This document shows, piece after piece, positions 6,073 to 10,432 of a DNA stretch of 10,432 bases. Origin of the DNA: Oscillospiraceae bacterium (GTDB taxonomy: Bacteria > Bacillota_A > Clostridia > Oscillospirales > Oscillospiraceae); NCBI GenBank assembly GCA_902789835.1, contig CADAPN010000080.1:1-10432 (forward strand), read 5' to 3'. The first letter of the stretch is position 1. Each line of letters starts with the position of its first letter. The position numbers and the translations under genes are program-made. A model generated the notes under the pieces. It saw only the letters and a list, made by a program, of their open reading frames with translations. It did no database searches and was not told the origin of the DNA.

Positions 6073-6266
6073 GAGAGGATGCAATCCGGGTGGCGAAGCG
6101 CTGCCCGGTCTGCAATCAGCGGCTCTTCGATAAGATCAGCCTGACCACCGGCTATGTGGAGATCAAGTGCCCTCAGTGCAAGCACGTGGTTCGGATTGAT
6201 CTTGCCATGCGGATACCGCGGCATGCGATGCTGCGGCCGTCTGCTTTCGGCGTGTATCCCCGCTGA
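6069..6266 (+). CDS. Com-like zinc-ribbon protein, 65 aa
   Basis: The start ATG (6069) shares ATGA with the protease stop, so it is read by coupled translation. Four cysteines in two CxxC pairs (Cys12/15 in RCPVC, Cys34/37 in KCPQC), spaced about 20 residues and followed by KHVVRIDL, form a zinc ribbon resembling the Com protein of phage Mu. Mu Com binds mRNA and switches on translation of the mom DNA-modification gene. The C-terminal tail (MRIPRHAMLRPSAFGVYPR) is basic and probably disordered. It is followed at once by a strongly structured non-coding stretch, which could be an RNA target, but that is only inference. Com-like proteins usually sit in prophages and mobile elements, which supports such an origin for this block. 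It could also be a general zinc-binding accessory of the protease. Confidence 0.85.
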   Translation: MREDAIRVAKRCPVCNQRLFDKISLTTGYVEIKCPQCKHVVRIDLAMRIPRHAMLRPSAFGVYPR

Positions 6267-6292
6267 GGTTAAAGTAAGAACGGAATCACAAT

Positions 6293-6448
6293 CGAACCGA
6301 AGCCCGGTGTAGACGGCCTCGGTTCGAAAAAGGAGCTGCGGTGCGGTAAGTGAGTTTTCCTGAGGGTTCAGGGAAGCGAATGATACGACGCCGGCAGCGA
6401 TGTCGTACCGAGCAACGGGTCTATGGCTTCGGCCATAAGTCACCAAAT
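6293..6448 (+). ncRNA. Structured RNA region after com-like gene
   Basis: A gene-free stretch containing three consecutive hairpins on the rightward strand. CGAACCGA/TCGGTTCG (6293-6300 with 6319-6326) has an inner GCC/GGC pair. TACGAC/GTCGTA pairs 6384-6389 with 6402-6407. TATGGC-ttcg-GCCATA (6422-6437) is capped by a stable C(UUCG)G tetraloop, with GGT/ACC pairing around it. A terminator follows at 6450. This order suggests a processed 3' RNA or an independent small RNA rather than random spacer. No promoter of its own was recognised, so it would be made from the 5304 promoter. I cannot match it to a known RNA family. Confidence 0.45.
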
Positions 6449-6449
6449 G

Positions 6450-6520
6450 GCCGGACACTTTGAATTCGGGAATCTTCAATCCTGTTGAAGAATCCCGGAT
6501 CCCGGTGTCCGGCTTTCTTT
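6450..6520 (+). terminator. Long terminator hairpin
   Basis: GCCGGACAC (6450-6458) pairs with GTGTCCGGC (6505-6513). Inside it a second stem joins 6467-6479 to 6485-6497 with one A-A mismatch. The T-rich run ctttctttctg follows. It should end the ImmA/IrrE-Com transcript and the structured region before it. Confidence 0.85.
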
Positions 6521-6539
6521 CTGTCCGGAAACAGGGAAA

Positions 6540-6578
6540 ACGGCTCAACGGTTGCAGCGCATGCAACCGTTGAGCCGT
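6540..6578. repeat. Perfect 17-bp hairpin, 5-nt loop
   Basis: Bases 6540-6556 and 6562-6578 are exact reverse complements around the loop gcgca; the stem reads CGGCTCAACGGTTGCA. Rightward there is no T-run. Leftward it continues CGTTTTCCCTGTTT, so it could end a leftward transcript, yet no leftward gene lies near it. Its perfection 20 bases past one terminator is unexplained. Confidence 0.8.
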
Positions 6579-6615
6579 AGGTTGAATCCGGAGAAGGCGG
6601 AAGGAGGTGACGGAA

Positions 6616-6972
6616 GTGACAAAATCGGAGCGCCAGCGCAGGCTTTTGGAAATCATCAGCGCGCGCAGATATGAGACGATACCGAATCTGGCCGAGGAAC
6701 TTGGCGTCAGCAGATACACGATCATGCGCGATCTCGATGAAGTCACGGCCGTCGCCTCGTTCTATACCGTCCCCGGCCGACACGGCGGAGGCGTATACGC
6801 CGTCGACGGATGGTATTACTCCAGAACGTATTTAACCGCGGATCAGGAAGCCCTGCTCCGCTCCCTTCTTCCCGGTCTGCCGCCGGAGGATCGGAAAAAG
6901 ATGCAGAACATCCTGAACACCTTTGCAAAACCGGAGCCGCCGACAAAGCTTTCATTACATTCAAGCCGGTGA
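6616..6972 (+). CDS. DeoR-type HTH protein, 118 aa, altered C-terminus
   Basis: GTG 6616 is chosen because AAGGAGG (6601-6607) lies 8 bases upstream; the earlier in-frame GTG at 6607 overlaps that site. Residues about 5-45 form a DeoR/HTH_11 helix-turn-helix (NLAEELGVSRYTIMRDLDE), followed by a short winged part and an acidic helical segment (TADQEALLRSLLPGLPPEDR). It lacks the sugar-phosphate sensor domain of full DeoR regulators, so it is a stand-alone DNA-binding protein. From about residue 107 the reading enters the remnant of a cupin gene in another frame (EPPTKLSLHSSR), so the last dozen residues are probably not native. It lies downstream of the terminator at 6450-6520 and the 6540-6578 hairpin. 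No clear promoter was found. Target unknown. Confidence 0.8.
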   Translation: MTKSERQRRLLEIISARRYETIPNLAEELGVSRYTIMRDLDEVTAVASFYTVPGRHGGGVYAVDGWYYSRTYLTADQEALLRSLLPGLPPEDRKKMQNILNTFAKPEPPTKLSLHSSR

Positions 6973-7093
6973 TGCCGCCGCATTCGCACCGAACGAGGCC
7001 CACAGCGTGGTTACCGCGGAGCCGAATACGGTTATCATGGACGTTTTCACCCCGATCAGACTGGATCACCTGGCGAATCATCAGAAGGCGTAG
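6950..7093 (+). pseudogene. Cupin-domain protein, 3' remnant
   Basis: In the frame one base ahead of the HTH gene, 6950-7093 reads FHYIQAGDAAAFAPNEAHSV and goes on through TVIMDVFTPIRLDHL to a TAG stop. This is the end of a small cupin: the GD-x-x-x-F-x-P-x-x-x-H motif that supplies the last metal ligand, followed by the VxDVFxPxR ending common in single-domain cupins. No start or earlier cupin strands exist; the upstream bases belong to the HTH gene. It is therefore a 47-codon leftover joined to the HTH gene, most likely by a deletion that removed the cupin 5' part. Confidence 0.7.
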
Positions 7094-7136
7094 GGGCACA
7101 GGCGGCACGGCCCATAAAGCGGAATCTGAAAAGGAA

Positions 7137-7184
7137 AGCTGACCACTGCTCCGGTATGCCCCGGAGCGGCGGTCAGCTATTTTC
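7137..7184. terminator. Bidirectional terminator
   Basis: AGCTGACC (7137-7144) pairs with GGTCAGCT (7171-7178), enclosing a second stem GCTCCGG/CCGGAGC (7148-7154 with 7161-7167). T-rich ends: attttc rightward and tttccttttc leftward. It lies between the rightward cupin remnant and the stop of the leftward XRE gene, 18 bases away. Confidence 0.8.
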
Positions 7185-7195
7185 AACTGCAAGCT

Positions 7196-7390
7196 TCAGC
7201 CTTCCCAGAAGAGCTCGTCCAGGGTCTTCTCCAGGGCTTTGCAGATGGCAATGCAGAGATTGATGGTGGGGTTGTAGTCTCCCTTTTCAATGGCGCTGAT
7301 GGTCTGACGGGAAACACCGCAGAGCTTGGCAAGCTCGTCCTGGGAGAGATCTTTTGCCGCGCGGGCGGACTTCAGCTTCAGGTTTTTCAT
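7196..7390 (-). CDS. Small XRE-family regulator, 64 aa
   Basis: Compact one-domain HTH of the type paired with small membrane proteins in Firmicutes. The helix-turn-helix spans about residues 8-60: LSQDELAKLCGVSRQTISAI then EKGDYNPT, followed by ALEKTLDELFW. Its ATG overlaps the TGA of the upstream membrane-protein gene (ATGA, 7387-7390), so translation is coupled. The dyad at 8037-8054 in the operon promoter is the likely autoregulatory site. There is no effector domain, so control is probably exerted through protein level or through the membrane partner. Its wider regulon is unknown. Confidence 0.92.
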   Translation of the reverse strand: MKNLKLKSARAAKDLSQDELAKLCGVSRQTISAIEKGDYNPTINLCIAICKALEKTLDELFWEG

Positions 7391-7917
7391 GCGCTCTCCC
7401 CGCTGTTTTCGGCCCGGCGGTCAAGAAACTGCTTGAGCAGCAGCTCCACGCCGACCACGAGCAGCATGATGCAGGCCAGAAGATTCACATAGGGAAAATC
7501 GAGCGTGGAGCGGTGGGACAGGCTTCTGTAGATGGGAAAGGCGTTCAGCAGGCCGGCGACGACCAGGATGATTCCGTATCGGCGGCGGTTGTTGTTCAGG
7601 CCCCAGTAGGCATCCTTCCAGATGCAGTACGTGCAGAGGACAAGGCAGCCGATGATGATTGCGCCAAAGTGCAGGACGTAGGCGGGGATGGGAAGGGCGA
7701 CTTCACCGAATTCCAGGATCAGCAGAATGACTTCACAGATGATCACACTGTAAAACGCGTAACGGTAGGCGTCTCCCCGCACGCGGAGCTGGCGCTCATC
7801 GTATTCCGTGCGGACCTTCCGGTTGTTGTTGGAGATTAAAATCAGGGCAACGGCCACAACAAGACCGATCAGAATACCAATGGCCAGTCCGGCGGACTTC
7901 ATCATATTGATGCTCAT
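7387..7917 (-). CDS. Five-helix membrane protein paired with XRE gene
   Basis: ATG 7917 follows AAAGGAGAA by about 7 bases; the longer upstream frame would include the ribosome binding site and leader. The 176-residue product has five hydrophobic segments at about 8-29, 51-72, 79-100, 113-131 and 142-163. Between the first two lies a conserved-looking cytosolic stretch, RTEYDERQLRVRGDAYRYAF. The DERQ...RG-x-AYKYAF pattern is characteristic of small membrane proteins that commonly precede an XRE regulator, sometimes annotated as DUF2178-like; I make that match from memory and hold it loosely. It is the first gene of a two-gene leftward operon. The function is not established; a membrane partner or sensor of the XRE protein is a reasonable guess. 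Confidence 0.85.
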   Translation of the reverse strand: MSINMMKSAGLAIGILIGLVVAVALILISNNNRKVRTEYDERQLRVRGDAYRYAFYSVIICEVILLILEFGEVALPIPAYVLHFGAIIIGCLVLCTYCIWKDAYWGLNNNRRRYGIILVVAGLLNAFPIYRSLSHRSTLDFPYVNLLACIMLLVVGVELLLKQFLDRRAENSGESA

Positions 7918-8013
7918 AGTTGAATTCTCCTTTGATTGATCTGTCAATTTGAAAAAAGATGATCTGCATTTCAGAAGCGCGGTCGGGGGCCGGCTTTCCC
8001 CGACTGCAAGAGC

Positions 8014-8054
8014 AGTGTACATCAAGAAAAGCAAAATGTCAAGTATATTTTACA
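8014..8054 (-). promoter_or_regulatory. Consensus promoter and operator of membrane/XRE operon
   Basis: On the minus strand TTGACA (8042-8037), a 17-base spacer and TACACT (8019-8014). The -35 is also one arm of a dyad, TGTCAA-gtatat-TTTACA (8037-8054), a form common for operators of small XRE repressors. The transcript would carry a leader of about 90 bases. Confidence 0.8.
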
Positions 8055-8238
8055 AAAATCTTTCCGCAATAGCACACCCCGCGTGAGGGCGTGCTGCAGG
8101 CCGATGCGATATCATGAAAAAGAACATGATACTCCACGAAAACGAACTGCCGAAAACGACCGGGGAGTTGTTCCCCGGTCTGCTTCTTTAAAAAGTGGTA
8201 TGCTCTGCGGATGCCTTATGATTGTCAAGGGACTGAGA
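8055..8238. other. Intergenic region with three inverted repeats
   Basis: No supported gene. It holds AGCAC-a-CCC...GGG-c-GTGCT (8071-8095), the dyad TATCATG-N8-CATGATA (8110-8131) and a compact hairpin GACCGGGGA-gttgt-TCCCCGGTC (8158-8180) followed rightward by tgcttcttt. The last looks like a terminator, but there is no rightward gene to end. A 25-codon ATG frame at 8114-8191 lacks a ribosome binding site. Confidence 0.5.
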
Positions 8239-8286
8239 AAGAAATGACGGCCTTTGCAGCGAAGAGCTGCCGGACCGTCATTTCTT
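8239..8286 (-). terminator. Terminator of the Smr gene
   Basis: AAGAAATGACGG (8239-8250) pairs with CCGTCATTTCTT (8275-8286), with an inner GCAGC/GCTGC stem (8256-8260, 8266-8270). Leftward the stem ends in catttctttctc, a suitable T-rich tail. It lies 16 bases after the Smr stop. Confidence 0.8.
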
Positions 8287-8302
8287 GATGCTTTCTCATT
8301 CC

Positions 8303-8548
8303 TCAGAGTTCTTTTAAAATCAAATCTGTCTCGCCGGGATTCAGGCCAAGCTCAATTCTTTTCACCTGCGGATGATTCCTATAGTGAGAGCGGATCGCAT
8401 CTCGCAGGATCGTTCCGCCATGGTATCCATGGATGATTCGAAGCGTATATACCGCGCCCTTTGCTCTGCGCAGCTTCGCGTCAATTGCGGTGAAAGCCTG
8501 CGCCTTCGTCATTCCGTGAATATCAACTTCTTGAAAAGCACTGATCAC
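8303..8548 (-). CDS. Stand-alone Smr-domain protein, 81 aa
   Basis: GTG 8548 is the start: GGAGGAAG lies 7 bases upstream, and an ATG start further up would run through that site and the promoter. The 81-residue product is one Smr domain: VDIHGMT (residues 8-14, the LDxH-type box), a helix, then IIHGYHGGTILRDAIR (39-53), corresponding to the HGxGxG nucleic-acid-binding loop, and the closing GETDLILK. In MutS2 and similar proteins the Smr domain nicks or binds branched DNA or RNA; in ribosome rescue it cleaves stalled mRNA. Here it is isolated, without MutS domains, a form common in Clostridia with no assigned role. It has its own promoter and terminator. Confidence 0.92.
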   Translation of the reverse strand: MISAFQEVDIHGMTKAQAFTAIDAKLRRAKGAVYTLRIIHGYHGGTILRDAIRSHYRNHPQVKRIELGLNPGETDLILKEL

Positions 8549-8585
8549 AGTTCTTCCTCCCGAAGCTTCCGAGTTTCCGCCCCCT

Positions 8586-8614
8586 ATTGTATCATGTGTT
8601 CGGAACAGCGGCAA
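8586..8614 (-). promoter_or_regulatory. Promoter of the Smr gene
   Basis: On the minus strand TTGCCG (8614-8609), a 17-base spacer and TACAAT (8591-8586), 38 bases upstream of the GTG start. Confidence 0.75.
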
Positions 8615-8668
8615 GCATGGGTTTGAGATCAGGTCTGCGGATTCATTATGATTCTTTCAAACCGTTTT

Positions 8669-8965
8669 TTAGATTGCAGGAGCGTAGGCACGAATCATGG
8701 AAAACTCCTCTTTGTTGCGTTTCAGGGCGACGCCCAGATCATAATTCGTCTGGAGATTTGTCCAGAATTCCGGGCCGGTTCCAAAGAAAATCCCAAGGCG
8801 TACGGCGGTATCCGTGGAGATTCCACGCCGCTCATTAACAATTTCCCCGATCCGAGTAGCAGGAATGCGCAACTCAATAGCCAGTCTGTTCTGAGAGATT
8901 CCCATAGGAACCATAAATTCCTCACGGAGAATTTCACCGGGGTGAATAAGATTCTCAGTCCTCAT
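8669..8965 (-). CDS. higA: HigA-type antitoxin
   Basis: ATG 8965 follows GGGAGG by 7 bases; an earlier in-frame ATG (8980) would include that site. The 98-residue protein begins MRTENLIHPGEILREEF, a signature of the HigA/VapI antitoxin family. Its HTH at about 22-55 includes ISQNRLAIELRIPATRIGEI and NERRGISTDTAVRL, and it ends with the FWTNLQTNYDL helix. It neutralises the neighbouring HigB toxin by binding it and represses the operon. It lies second, after the toxin (14-base gap), the order that distinguishes HigBA from most toxin-antitoxin operons. Confidence 0.96.
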   Translation of the reverse strand: MRTENLIHPGEILREEFMVPMGISQNRLAIELRIPATRIGEIVNERRGISTDTAVRLGIFFGTGPEFWTNLQTNYDLGVALKRNKEEFSMIRAYAPAI

Positions 8966-8979
8966 TGTGTTTCCTCCCA

Positions 8980-9258
8980 TCAGTGATAATCAACTATTTC
9001 AACGTCATATGCGTCCTGGCCTTCCCACTTGAAGCATATGCGCCACTGATCATTTATCCTAATACTGTACTGCCCCTGCCGATTTCCTTTAAGCGCTTCC
9101 AGCCTGTTCCCGGGCGGGATCTTTAGCGTTTCAACATTAATAGCGGCATTTATCATATCCAGTTTACGTAATGCAATCCGTTCAATGTTGCTGTATTTCC
9201 TGGAATGACCGCTACGAAACAGCATTGCCGTCTCTTTCCCTGAAAATGATTTGATCAA
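8980..9258 (-). CDS. higB: HigB-type toxin (RelE fold)
   Basis: A 92-residue protein of the RelE-superfamily HigB/GraT type. The start is TTG 9258 because the resulting MIKSF...KET beginning is conserved in the family; the purine run AAAGGA is 12 bases upstream, rather far, so initiation may be weak. Key stretches are RKLDMINAA, the IPPGNRLEALKG segment and the C-terminal GQYSIRINDQWRICF and YDVEIVDYH, which carry the basic and aromatic residues of the mRNA interferase site. Such toxins cleave mRNA at the ribosome. The frame is intact and the partner antitoxin follows directly, so the pair is probably functional. The rare start codon may keep toxin below antitoxin. Confidence 0.95.
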   Translation of the reverse strand: MIKSFSGKETAMLFRSGHSRKYSNIERIALRKLDMINAAINVETLKIPPGNRLEALKGNRQGQYSIRINDQWRICFKWEGQDAYDVEIVDYH

Positions 9259-9292
9259 AGCAACAGTATATCCTTTCTGAATATCCTATGAA

Positions 9293-9328
9293 ATTATATA
9301 ACGATAGACGTTAAATGTCAAGCGTTAT
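9293..9328 (-). promoter_or_regulatory. Perfect promoter and HigA operator
   Basis: On the minus strand TTGACA (9321-9316), a 17-base spacer and TATAAT (9298-9293): full sigma-A consensus. TAACG-ataga-CGTTA (9299-9313) fills the spacer, and a third half-site CGTTAT lies at 9323-9328 just upstream of the -35. HigA bound there would occlude polymerase. Confidence 0.88.
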
Positions 9329-9368
9329 AAAAATGCTTGAAACACGCAGCCGCCCCTCTGACACACTT

Positions 9369-9402
9369 TGTGACATTTCTATGACTATGCCGGTATTATA
9401 CT
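9369..9402 (+). promoter_or_regulatory. Promoter with 11-bp direct repeats, second PepSY gene
   Basis: TGTGACA (9369-9375) and TATGACT (9380-9386) repeat at 11 bp, then TATACT (9397-9402) as -10. Repeats and -10 have the same spacing as at 2831-2864, and flanking bases (TTCT, TGCGGCTGTA versus TGCAGTTGTA) also match. A further TCTGACA (9357-9363) precedes them. Confidence 0.6.
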
Positions 9403-9463
9403 GCGGCTGTAGACAAAGATCAGAGGCACACGCTGCCCTATAAAAAATGAGAAGGAGAAGAAA

Positions 9464-9770
9464 ATGAAAAAACCAGTTGCAATGGTACTGGTAGTTGTTA
9501 TGATGCTGGCCCTCGGCGTGACCGCCTTCGCGGCAAAGGGCCCCCTCACGGTGGAAGAGGGACGTTCTCACCGGGAAAGTCACGGACTTCAGCAAAGAGT
9601 ATCACGCCGTCTACAATCCGCCCGTCAACAACACCCAGCCGTCCGTCACCTATTATGAGTACTACTATGACGACGATCCGTACGACTACGATGACATGTA
9701 TGATCGCTATGATTTCGATGACATGTACGACTACGACGACATGTTCGACTTCGATTTTGACTTCGACTGA
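9464..9770 (+). pseudogene. Second PepSY paralog, internally deleted and frameshifted
   Basis: ATG 9464 with AAGGAG 6 bases upstream gives a signal peptide much like that of the 2927 gene (MKKPVAMVLVVVMMLALGVT, AFA cleavage site). After ...GPLTVEE the frame runs out of register and stops at 9658. One base further on, the other frame (from 9561) reads DVLTGKVTDFSKEY, equivalent to DISTGQVIDFSAEY of the first PepSY protein, and continues to TGA 9770. Compared with that paralog about 45 codons of the PepSY core are missing, and the join is out of frame. The surviving end is a striking Asp/Tyr/Phe tail with YDYDDM-type repeats and a final DFDFDFD. As it stands the product is a signal peptide plus junk. 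Promoter and terminator are still in place, so loss looks recent. Confidence 0.8.
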
Positions 9771-9848
9771 GAAAACAATAATCTGACTCTCGGTCAGTTC
9801 ATATAGAGCAGGTAGTAAGCAAAAGAACGAAGACGAGAAAACATGATA

Positions 9849-9917
9849 AAGCCCATATAGCCGGCCCGTTGTGAGGTGTGAATCCCACGGGCCGGTGATT
9901 ATTATGGGCTTCGTCTT
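9849..9917. terminator. Nested terminator between convergent genes
   Basis: Outer stem AAGCCCATA (9849-9857) with TATGGGCTT (9903-9911); inner stem CCGGCCCGT (9861-9869) with ACGGGCCGG (9887-9895). Rightward it runs into cgtctttg. Base pairing may extend outward (AAGAC near 9830 with GTCTT at 9913-9917). It lies between the rightward PepSY pseudogene and the stop of the leftward right-edge gene. Confidence 0.7.
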
Positions 9918-9932
9918 TGAATCCTGTTTCGT

Positions 9933-10432
9933 TCAGTGATGTGCTTCCCAGTAGTCTTCTGCGTCTTCATAATCCCAGAAGTCATCATAATAGTCATAGT
10001 AGAAATCATCAGGATGGGCGTAGTCTTTGGCATGATAGGGATCGGAAGAGGATTTCTTTTTTGTACTGCTGCTTTTTTTGGCGCTTGCGGTAGGATCCGT
10101 AATGGACACTTTTACAACCTGGCTGTTGGCTTCGCTGACCCAGATGGTATATTGCTTCGGCAAATCCTCATAATGATATTTGATTGTTCTAATCCCTTTG
10201 CCGGCAGCATCTTTTACCGTGAGATTATCCGTTCCCTGCCAGGTCCACCTGGCCGGTACATAAGAAACAGTCATGCCCACGTAGGGCACGTTAGGGACAG
10301 GTGTCGCAGTTGGCTTGGGAGTAGGTCTGGGCGTTGGGGATGGCAGCCTGACAACTTCCGTAGTCGGATTGATGGTGTAGGCAGGCACCGGAATACCGGG
10401 CGACTGAGCTGTAGTGCTGATTCCGACAAGAA
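9933..10432 (-). CDS. Partial surface protein with Pro-rich linker and acidic tail
   Basis: Leftward frame open to the right edge; the start is outside the window, so only the last 165 residues are seen. In order: LVGISTTAQSPGIPVPAYTI, probably just after a signal peptide or membrane anchor; a Pro/Thr linker with PTPRPTPKPTATPVP; a compact domain of about 65 residues beginning YVGMTVSYVPARWTW and ending VKVSITDP; a Ser/Lys linker (KKSSSTKKKSSS); and a tail dense in Asp, Tyr, Phe and Trp (DDFYYDYYDDFWDYED, ending EAHH). Pro-Thr linkers are typical of wall-spanning or exposed lipoproteins in Gram-positives. I do not recognise the domain. The tail resembles the ends of the two PepSY proteins in this window. 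It could be a PASTA-like or other small beta domain; unproven. Confidence 0.75.
   Translation of the reverse strand, partial: LVGISTTAQSPGIPVPAYTINPTTEVVRLPSPTPRPTPKPTATPVPNVPYVGMTVSYVPARWTWQGTDNLTVKDAAGKGIRTIKYHYEDLPKQYTIWVSEANSQVVKVSITDPTASAKKSSSTKKKSSSDPYHAKDYAHPDDFYYDYYDDFWDYEDAEDYWEAHH

Noticed and set aside
6012..6746. Leftward frame across the structured region
   Set aside because: Spans two hairpins and parts of two real genes; no ribosome binding site or domain.
7354..7839. Rightward frame opposite the five-helix membrane protein
   Set aside because: Antisense to a gene with clear membrane segments, good start and promoter.
8114..8191. 25-codon ATG frame
   Set aside because: No ribosome binding site and it contains an inverted repeat and a terminator-like hairpin.
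1..10432. CRISPR array, tRNA, rRNA, insertion sequence or integrase
   Set aside because: No regularly spaced repeats, no cloverleaf or rRNA core sequence, and no transposase or recombinase domain was found; the only repeats are the short ones listed.

Overview
The window reads as a chromosomal accessory stretch from a Gram-positive Clostridia-type bacterium, probably a gut Lachnospiraceae/Oscillospiraceae relative. The evidence is strong purine-rich ribosome binding sites, textbook sigma-A promoters (several TTGNNN-17-TANNNT), a perfect CIRCE/HrcA operator, compact Rho-independent terminators, and small HTH, toxin-antitoxin and PepSY proteins typical of that group. No rRNA, tRNA, CRISPR array or insertion sequence was seen. 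The taxonomic call is inference from style, not a database match.

Layout from left to right. (1) 1-129: leftward heat-shock promoter with CIRCE and a 5'-terminal leader hairpin; the gene it drives lies off the left edge. (2) 444-1865: leftward pair of a 71-aa protein and an alpha/beta hydrolase broken by an exact 16-bp tandem duplication, divergent from a LysR-type regulator (1918-2790). (3) 2831-3341: secreted PepSY protein behind a promoter carrying 11-bp-spaced direct repeats, closed by a strong terminator. (4) 3379-5194: leftward row of an XRE/S24 (LexA-like) repressor, an SRAP (YedK/HMCES-type) abasic-site protein and a previously easy-to-miss 59-aa protein. (5) 5341-6266: rightward ImmA/IrrE metallopeptidase overlapping a Com-like zinc ribbon, divergent from (4) through two promoters whose -10 regions are each covered by one arm of an 11-bp inverted repeat. 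(6) 6293-6578: a highly structured non-coding stretch with a terminator and an extra 17-bp hairpin. (7) 6616-7093: DeoR-type HTH protein running into the 3' remnant of a cupin gene. (8) 7196-7917: membrane protein plus small XRE repressor, with a consensus promoter and operator. (9) 8303-8548: stand-alone Smr-domain protein. (10) 8669-9328: HigB-HigA type toxin-antitoxin operon with a consensus promoter and a dyad operator. (11) 9369-9770: a second PepSY paralog with the same promoter architecture, disrupted by an internal deletion plus frameshift. (12) 9933 to the right edge: a partial, probably surface-exposed protein with a Pro-rich linker and an acidic/aromatic tail.

The most notable unit is 3379-6578: a LexA-fold repressor that keeps its self-cleavage site, beside an IrrE-type protease of the kind that cleaves XRE repressors, controlling an abasic-DNA repair protein. 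This looks like a compact DNA-damage or induction switch, possibly left by or carried on a mobile element. The second theme is a family of small secreted proteins (two PepSY paralogs and the right-edge protein) that share Asp/Tyr/Phe/Trp-rich C-termini.
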